Positions 58,675-64,000 of a stretch of DNA of 64,000 bases are shown here, piece by piece. This stretch comes from Labilithrix sp. Its GTDB lineage: Bacteria > Myxococcota_A > Polyangia > Polyangiales > Polyangiaceae. Both the position numbers and the translations under genes were made by a program. Where the stretch lies: positions 1-64,000 of the forward strand of contig JAHBWE010000018.1 of assembly GCA_019637155.1 (NCBI GenBank). Direction: 5' to 3'. The notes beneath the pieces are model-generated. The model was not told the origin of the DNA. It saw only the letters and a list, made by a program, of their open reading frames with translations, and did no database searches. Each line of letters begins with the position of its first letter. Position 1 is the stretch's first letter.

Positions 58675-61600
58675 TCGCGTCGTCGCGCGCGGTCGGATCA
58701 AGGTCGACGCGCGCAAGGCGCTCGACAAGCTGCGCGACCACATGCTCGTCGACCCGTACCTCTGGGTCTGCGAGATCGCGCGCGTGGCGGTCGCGCTCGG
58801 AGCGACGCGCCTCGACGTCGACTGGGACAGCGACGAGCTGTTCCTCGACTTCGACGGCCGCGGCCTCGCGCCCGACGCGATCGCGCACGCGCGCGACCAC
58901 GTCCTCACGCGCGAGGAGGGCGCCGACGGCGACGCGCTCCGCCTCCTCGGGATCGGCGTCGGCGCCGCGCTGTCGCTCGATCCCGCCTTCGTCGACGTGC
59001 TCCGGATCGACGGCGTGACCGCCACCCGCGTCCGCTTCGAGCGCGGCTACATCGATCAGGAGCACGCGGTCCCCGAACGCGAAGCGATCGCGGCGCCGGC
59101 GGACCTCGACGCGAGCACGACGATGCGCGTCCACGCGCGGCGGAGGCGCGGCCTGAAGAGCCTCGGCCGCGCGCTCTCGCGCGAGGTGCCGCCCGAGATC
59201 GCGCGCCTCGAAGAGGCGATCGACACGCGGTCGCTGCACCTCCGCGGGAAGGTGGCGCGGCGGACGGTGGCGCCGATCCTCTCCGTCAACCTCGACATCC
59301 CGGGCACGACGCGCGCGGAGCTGGAGGTGCTGCCCGGCGCGCGCCTGCCGACGCTCGACTTCTGCGAGCGCGGCGTCCGCCTCGCGTCGTACGTCCTCCC
59401 CGGCTGCTGGAACCTCGCGCGCAAGGACCGCCCGCTGCCGGTGCGCGCCGTCATCGACGCGCCGCGCCTCCCGACCAACGCGTCGCGCTCGCAGGTGCAC
59501 CACGACGCCGAGCTCGTGCGCCGCGCGCACGCGCTCGTCGATCCCGCGTTCGCGATCGCGGTCGGCGTCCTCCGCGATCCGTCGGCGAAGGCCCCGCGCG
59601 GTCGCGGCGTGACGATCCACGCCGAGGCCGCCGTGCTCGCGCGCGCGCTCGGCGCGATCGCGGCGGAGGTCGCGATCGCGAAGCGGGCCGGGACCGCGGT
59701 GCCGCCCGAGGCCGACGCGCTCCTCGATCTGCCGGTCCTCTACGACGCGTTCGGCGGAGCGCTCGCGATCCGCGAGACCGCGGTGCCGGTCCGCGTCCAC
59801 GAAGGCGCGGCGCCGCTCGCGAAGGAGCTCGCGCCGTGGCTCGGCGGGACGGTGTGGCTGCGCGGGCTCCCGAGCGAGCGCGTGCTCGAAGGGCTCGCCA
59901 CCGTGCCGGTGCAGGACCTCGTCCCCGCGGCCACCGCCGCGAGCCAGCGCCGCGCGCGCGCGTTGATGCACCCGGCGTCGAAGCCCGTCGTCGTGATCGG
60001 GAGCGACACCCTCGCGAAGGAGTCGTTCGAGGTCACCGAAGGTCCCTTCGCCGGGCTCCACGGCGAGATCGCGCTCGCGGCGGCCGCGCACGGCCGGCCC
60101 TCGACCGCGCGGCTCTTCGTCGACGAGCGCGCGCTCGAGACCGTGACGCTGACCGGCGTCCGCTTGCCGATCGACCTCGCGCTCGCGTGGCACGGGCGCA
60201 TCGTCCCGCGGTTCGCGTACGACGCGGTCGAGCGCAACGACGACCTCACGCGCGCGCTCCTCTTCGCGCGGCGCCTGGCGGCGAGCTTCGTCGTCTCGCA
60301 GACGAAGGACCCGGCGCCGATCCGGTCCGCGATCGCGATGTGGGCGGAGGCGACGGAGGCGCTCGGCGACGGCGCCGACCTCGGCGTGCGCGCGAACGCC
60401 GCGGTGTGGCGCACCAACGACGGGCGTCTCGTGAGCCTCCGCACGATCCGCCTCTCCGCGCGCCGCGGGAACGCGATCTGCTACGCGGCGAGCAAGACGA
60501 AGGCGCCGCACGGCCGCCTCGTGCTCGCCACCGCCGACCTCGCCGCGCTGCGCCTCCTCCTCCCGAAGGACACGTTCTTCGTCCCCTACGATCGCGCGCT
60601 CGAGGCGAGCCACGAGCTGCCGGAGGCGCCGCCGGCGGTCTCGCTCGCGATCGATCGCGACGCGTTCCAGGGCTTCGTCGCGCCGGGGAGGGGACGCCTG
60701 CGCGTGTATCACGCCGGGCGGCGCGTCCGCGACGAGGCGTGGGCGTCGCGGAACGGACCGGTCGACGTCGTGCTCGTCGATCGCGACGCGATCCCGCAGC
60801 CGGACCTCGACGGCTGCGTGTGGGCGACGCCGCTCGTCGGCCTCGCCGCCGACGAGGACGCGCTCCTCCACGTGGTCGCGGACGCATGCGAGCGCGACGC
60901 GATCCCGCTCGCGAGCGTCGCCGACTACGTCGACGTCTCCGCTCGTCGCGTCGCCGAGCGGGGCGACGATCCCGCGCTCGCGACGAAGCTGCGCGCGCTC
61001 CCGGAGCGCGCGCGTCACGCGCAGATCGCGGAGCGGAGGGCGGCGCTGCTCGCGCGCGCGCCGATCGATCTCTCCGCCGAGCTCGGCGACGCGGTCCGCG
61101 GCTCCGTCGTCGTGCCGAAGATCGGCGCCGTCGCGGTGACGCTCGCGCGCGGGCTCCCGCCGCCGGTGGAGGTCCTCTTCGCGGGCCATCCCCTCGGCAC
61201 GTCCCCGGCCGGCGCGCTCCCCGTCGCGGCGTGGGTCGACGTCGTCGACGAAGGGCTGATCGAGGACTGGTCGCAGCTCTCGCGCGCGGGGGCTTCGTGG
61301 GCGCAAGGCGCGATCAAGAGCGCGGCGCTCTCGCTCGCCCTCGCGCTCGCGAAGCGCGAGGACTTCGCCGACGACGGCGCCGCGCTCGCCTTGCTCGCCG
61401 CGCTCTACGCGACGGACTCCGCCGGCGCCGACACCGTCTTCGAGACGGTGCGCTGGCCGACCGTGCAGGGGCCGGCGATCCAGCTCCCGCCCGCGAGCGC
61501 GGCGCGTTGGGGCGCGCATCGCTACGAGCGGTGGCGCACGGAGGAGGAGCGCTCGCCGTTCGACGCCCCCGCGCTGTACCTGCCCGCGACGACGACGGGC

Positions 61601-63514
61601 GAGCTCCGCCTCCGCATCCTCGCGAGCGCTCTCGTCACGTTGACCGACGTGACCGACGCGGTCGCGCGGCTGCAGGCGCTGCGCGCGGCGGGCAAGCGCG
61701 GCGCGCCGCCGAAGCTCGACGGAGCGCCGGCGCATCCGCTCCTCCGCCGCTCGTTCACGGACCTCGGCGCGCTCTCGCTCGAAGGTGAGGTCGAGCTCGT
61801 CGACTCCGCGAGCGACGACGTCGCGTTCGTCGATGCCGACGGCGTACGCCGGCCGATCGCGCTCTCGTTCGGCTGCCCGATCCGCGCGGTGTACCGCGTC
61901 GACGTCAACGCCTTCGCCCCCGTCTCGCGCGAGCTCGTCGTCGCGACGGAGCGGCTCGTGCGGAGCCTCGCCCGCTCCCTCGCGGACGTGCCGCTCTTCG
62001 TGCGCGATCGCCTCCGCGCGCTCCTCGCGACGGAGCTCTTGCGGAGCGGGCGCGTCGCGGACGAGGACGCGACGTGCGCGGTGTTCTCCGCGACCGACGG
62101 TCAGTGGTACTCGTTCGCCGAGCTCGAGAGCTGGCCGGTCGTGCGCTTCACCACCGATCCGCCGCCGTTCCCGCACGTAGAGCTGTGCCTCCGCCTCTCC
62201 GCGACGGAGGCGCTCGCGCTCGCGCGTGTCTTCAGGACGGAGGACGCGACCGCGGAGCTCCGCGCGATCGCGCGCGGCGACGAGCGGCGGGCCGCGCCGC
62301 CGCGGACCGAGATCGTGCTCGACGCGGCGACGCGCGCGCAGTGCCTCTTCACGATCGACGTCGACGAGGAGAGGTTCCGCGGCGAGATCGGCCTCCTCCG
62401 CCCGCGTCACGCCGCCGCGCGACGGATCGACCTCTTCACGACGATGCGGCCGCTCGTGACGATCGCGGATCCGGGCGGCTGGCCGCTCGTCGCCGCGCTG
62501 AACCACGACGCGCTCGTGCCGACGCCGGCGTTCGACGGCCTCGTCGATCCGAAGGAGCCCGTCGCGCGGGTCCATCGCCTCGTCCGCCGCCTCGCCGGCG
62601 CGAGCGTCGCGACCTTCCTCGAGGCGCCGAAGGACACGCTCGGCGTCATCCGCCTGCCCGCGTCGTTGCCCGTTCGCTCCGTCGGCGGCTCCGCGCTCGG
62701 CGTGTTCTGGCTCCCGCGCGCGTGGCCCGAGCGCCCCACGATCGACGTCGAGGCGGTGGGCGTCGTCGACAAGGACCGGCTGTCGGTGATGGAGCGCCAG
62801 GCCCACTCGACGGTGGTCCCCGTGTGCGGCCGCGTCTACGTCACCGCCGACGCGACGACGCTCGCGCGCGCGGTCGAGGACGTCATGGCGTGGGTCGCGG
62901 TGCGTCTCGCCGCCCACGTGCGCGCCGCGCCGGCAAACGCGGAGACCGACGCGTACCGCTGGGACCTCGCGCTCCTCGGCGTCCTCGACGAGCCCGCGAT
63001 CGATCCCGTCGCCGAGCTCGCGACCGATCGCCCCGCTCCGTCGCTCATGCGCGTCGTCGCGCGGCGCGCGCCCCACCTCGTCGACAGGGCGACCGGCGAT
63101 GCTCCGCCGACGGTGGAGGTGGTGGAGCCGTCCGCGACGTCGTCGTTCTTCGACGGCATCGTGCGTCGCGTCGTCGAGCTCGTGACGCGCACCTCCGAGC
63201 TGCCGGCGACGAGCCCGCTCACGGAGGCGATCGGCCTCGCGCTCACCGCGATGTCGCTGACCGGCGATCCGGTCGCGGGCGTGCGCGAGGCGAAGCGCGG
63301 GCGGCCGATCGTCTTCCATCGCGCGTCGCGCTGGGTCGTCGTCAACACGCGGCACCCCGTCGTGACGGCGCTCGCGGCGCGGCCGGACGGCGTCCTCCAC
63401 CTCGTCGTCGCCGCGCTCAGCGAGATCAACCGCGAGCTCACCGAGGTCACCGACGCGGAGGAGGTCGCGCAGCTCCTCGATCTGTTGCGCGCGAACGCTA
63501 CGGCTTCCGGATGA
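58667..63514 (+). CDS. Giant protein with N-terminal decayed GHKL domain
   Basis: A 1615-residue soluble protein. Its first 340 residues follow the neighbouring ATPase block by block: EIARVAVALGAT (Glu36 kept, Asn40 replaced by Val), DFDGRG (61-66) for DDGCGM, LLGIGVG (93-99) for GKYGIGF, and later FCERGVRL for YFSRGLTL. ATP binding is probably lost. The other 1270 residues have no recognised domain, no membrane helix and few Cys. The TTG start overlaps the ATPase stop and places Glu36 at the same number in both proteins, which supports this start. Confidence 0.85.
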   Translation: MSDRVVARGRIKVDARKALDKLRDHMLVDPYLWVCEIARVAVALGATRLDVDWDSDELFLDFDGRGLAPDAIAHARDHVLTREEGADGDALRLLGIGVGAALSLDPAFVDVLRIDGVTATRVRFERGYIDQEHAVPEREAIAAPADLDASTTMRVHARRRRGLKSLGRALSREVPPEIARLEEAIDTRSLHLRGKVARRTVAPILSVNLDIPGTTRAELEVLPGARLPTLDFCERGVRLASYVLPGCWNLARKDRPLPVRAVIDAPRLPTNASRSQVHHDAELVRRAHALVDPAFAIAVGVLRDPSAKAPRGRGVTIHAEAAVLARALGAIAAEVAIAKRAGTAVPPEADALLDLPVLYDAFGGALAIRETAVPVRVHEGAAPLAKELAPWLGGTVWLRGLPSERVLEGLATVPVQDLVPAATAASQRRARALMHPASKPVVVIGSDTLAKESFEVTEGPFAGLHGEIALAAAAHGRPSTARLFVDERALETVTLTGVRLPIDLALAWHGRIVPRFAYDAVERNDDLTRALLFARRLAASFVVSQTKDPAPIRSAIAMWAEATEALGDGADLGVRANAAVWRTNDGRLVSLRTIRLSARRGNAICYAASKTKAPHGRLVLATADLAALRLLLPKDTFFVPYDRALEASHELPEAPPAVSLAIDRDAFQGFVAPGRGRLRVYHAGRRVRDEAWASRNGPVDVVLVDRDAIPQPDLDGCVWATPLVGLAADEDALLHVVADACERDAIPLASVADYVDVSARRVAERGDDPALATKLRALPERARHAQIAERRAALLARAPIDLSAELGDAVRGSVVVPKIGAVAVTLARGLPPPVEVLFAGHPLGTSPAGALPVAAWVDVVDEGLIEDWSQLSRAGASWAQGAIKSAALSLALALAKREDFADDGAALALLAALYATDSAGADTVFETVRWPTVQGPAIQLPPASAARWGAHRYERWRTEEERSPFDAPALYLPATTTGELRLRILASALVTLTDVTDAVARLQALRAAGKRGAPPKLDGAPAHPLLRRSFTDLGALSLEGEVELVDSASDDVAFVDADGVRRPIALSFGCPIRAVYRVDVNAFAPVSRELVVATERLVRSLARSLADVPLFVRDRLRALLATELLRSGRVADEDATCAVFSATDGQWYSFAELESWPVVRFTTDPPPFPHVELCLRLSATEALALARVFRTEDATAELRAIARGDERRAAPPRTEIVLDAATRAQCLFTIDVDEERFRGEIGLLRPRHAAARRIDLFTTMRPLVTIADPGGWPLVAALNHDALVPTPAFDGLVDPKEPVARVHRLVRRLAGASVATFLEAPKDTLGVIRLPASLPVRSVGGSALGVFWLPRAWPERPTIDVEAVGVVDKDRLSVMERQAHSTVVPVCGRVYVTADATTLARAVEDVMAWVAVRLAAHVRAAPANAETDAYRWDLALLGVLDEPAIDPVAELATDRPAPSLMRVVARRAPHLVDRATGDAPPTVEVVEPSATSSFFDGIVRRVVELVTRTSELPATSPLTEAIGLALTAMSLTGDPVAGVREAKRGRPIVFHRASRWVVVNTRHPVVTALAARPDGVLHLVVAALSEINRELTEVTDAEEVAQLLDLLRANATASG

Positions 63515-64000
63515 ACGTCAGCGCGAACTGCTGGCACGCATCGTTCGGCGATCCCGTGCTCAGCGTGAGCGTGGTGGGCCCGTCGAAGGTCTTCGTCAGG
63601 TCGTTGACGTCGTAGGCGAGACGCGCGCTGGCCGAGTCGCCGTTGCAGAGGGAGTTCTGCGCGCACGAGCCGTTCGAGAGGCGCGGCGTCGAGCCCTTCG
63701 CGGCGACGTGCCACTTGCCGGAGCCGAGCGCGAACGCCGCCGCGATCTGGAAGGGACGGATGATGCCGCCGTCCTCCTCGTTGCGCGCGCAGGACATCGC
63801 CTTCGACGCCTTCGCGCAGACGAAGACCGTGTACGTCACCTCTTCGCCCGGCATGAGCTGGACCGGGGTCGGCGCCTCGCAGACCGCGGGGTTCAGCCCG
63901 TCGCAGCCGCTCGCGAAGCACGTCTCGCCGTCGGCGCACGCCGGGCACGCGAGGCCGAAGCCGGCCGGCGCGTCGTTCCCCGCGTCCTCGATCGGCGCTC
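63498..64000 (-). CDS. Cys-rich secreted protein, partial (5' end outside the window)
   Basis: The C-terminal 166 or so residues of a protein that runs leftwards from beyond the window edge. The visible part begins with an Asp/Ala spacer (IEDAGNDAPAGFGL), then a Cys-rich module (ACPACADGETCFASGCDGLNPAVC) and a beta-rich domain (MPGEEVTYTVFVCAKASKA to ALTFIRKP). The style is that of myxobacterial surface lipoproteins. The start codon is not visible; an internal ATG at 63854 is not the true start. Its end overlaps the giant gene by 17 bases. Confidence 0.75.
   Translation of the reverse strand, partial: APIEDAGNDAPAGFGLACPACADGETCFASGCDGLNPAVCEAPTPVQLMPGEEVTYTVFVCAKASKAMSCARNEEDGGIIRPFQIAAAFALGSGKWHVAAKGSTPRLSNGSCAQNSLCNGDSASARLAYDVNDLTKTFDGPTTLTLSTGSPNDACQQFALTFIRKP

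Noticed and set aside
58520..63400. A 1626-codon open frame antisense to the giant protein
   Set aside because: It is low-complexity Arg/Ala/Glu sequence and covers a gene whose sense frame aligns with its neighbour and is translationally coupled to it.

Overview
The window is very GC-rich DNA of the kind found in predatory, multicellular delta-group bacteria. It most likely comes from a myxobacterium of the Polyangiales/Sorangiineae type (inference). Supporting signs are a MYXO-CTERM sorting tail, two Ser/Thr kinases each leading a cassette that ends in a lipoprotein, two sigma-54 activators, several hybrid histidine kinases, many Asp/Pro-rich lipoproteins, a type IV pilus ATPase and a class III cyclase. 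I recognise about 50 protein genes, no rRNA or tRNA gene, no CRISPR array and no phage or transposase gene.

Layout. 1-8.5 kb: a MarR regulator with a double operator facing a DUF4336 gene, a lipoprotein trypsin, a LysR regulator, small secreted or proline-rich proteins, a sodium/solute symporter and a BBP2-type porin. 8.5-9.2 kb: a gene-free block of degenerate repeats and hairpins. 9.2-13.3 kb: an NtrC-type regulator, a site-2-protease-like membrane protein with a damaged metal site, a small histidine kinase and a helical protein. 13.3-22.7 kb: a four-gene signalling operon (HAMP-array hybrid kinase, CheR, CheB, second hybrid kinase) with no chemoreceptor, CheA or CheW. 22.7-25.5 kb: a leftward operon (four-repeat helical protein, degenerate kinase, Uma2 protein). 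25.7-29.1 kb: a MYXO-CTERM CHRD protein, a 1.1-kb gene-poor repeat region and a GT4 glycosyltransferase. 29.2-32.9 and 39.3-42.7 kb: two parallel cassettes of Ser/Thr kinase, TPR/PEGA-like protein and lipoprotein. 32.9-39.3 kb: cyclase, thiC, a lipoprotein, a PilT/PilU ATPase and a 5'-nucleotidase-like protein. 42.7-48.1 kb: a receiver protein, an MBL hydrolase, a GAF sigma-54 activator, a frameshifted lipoprotein relic, a double cNMP-binding protein and bioB. 48.1-56.6 kb: a leftward envelope cluster (two GT-C membrane glycosyltransferases, lpxB, RNase D, a secreted protein, a FabH-like synthase, an esterase). 56.7-63.5 kb: a tightly coupled operon of a zinc-ribbon protein, an Hsp90/GHKL-like ATPase and a 1615-residue protein. 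A truncated Cys-rich secreted protein closes the window.

Main points. (1) lpxB carries an in-frame insert of about 60 codons. It includes a 106-bp stretch that differs at only 6 positions from the intergenic repeat block 43 kb away. The element carries GCGAAGC-type mini-hairpins and has five core copies here. This resembles the Rickettsia palindromic elements, but in a myxobacterium-like genome. (2) The 1615-residue protein begins with a decayed copy of the same GHKL ATPase fold as its neighbour, aligned residue for residue but with the ATP-binding Asn lost. An active/inactive pair inside a three-gene operon is a good candidate for an undescribed system. (3) A soluble kinase carries seven exact 276-bp HAMP-type repeats and is coupled to CheR and CheB without a receptor. 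(4) Two further degenerate enzymes, an M50-like protease with HELVR and a histidine kinase without N and G boxes, suggest that pseudo-enzymes are common in this region.
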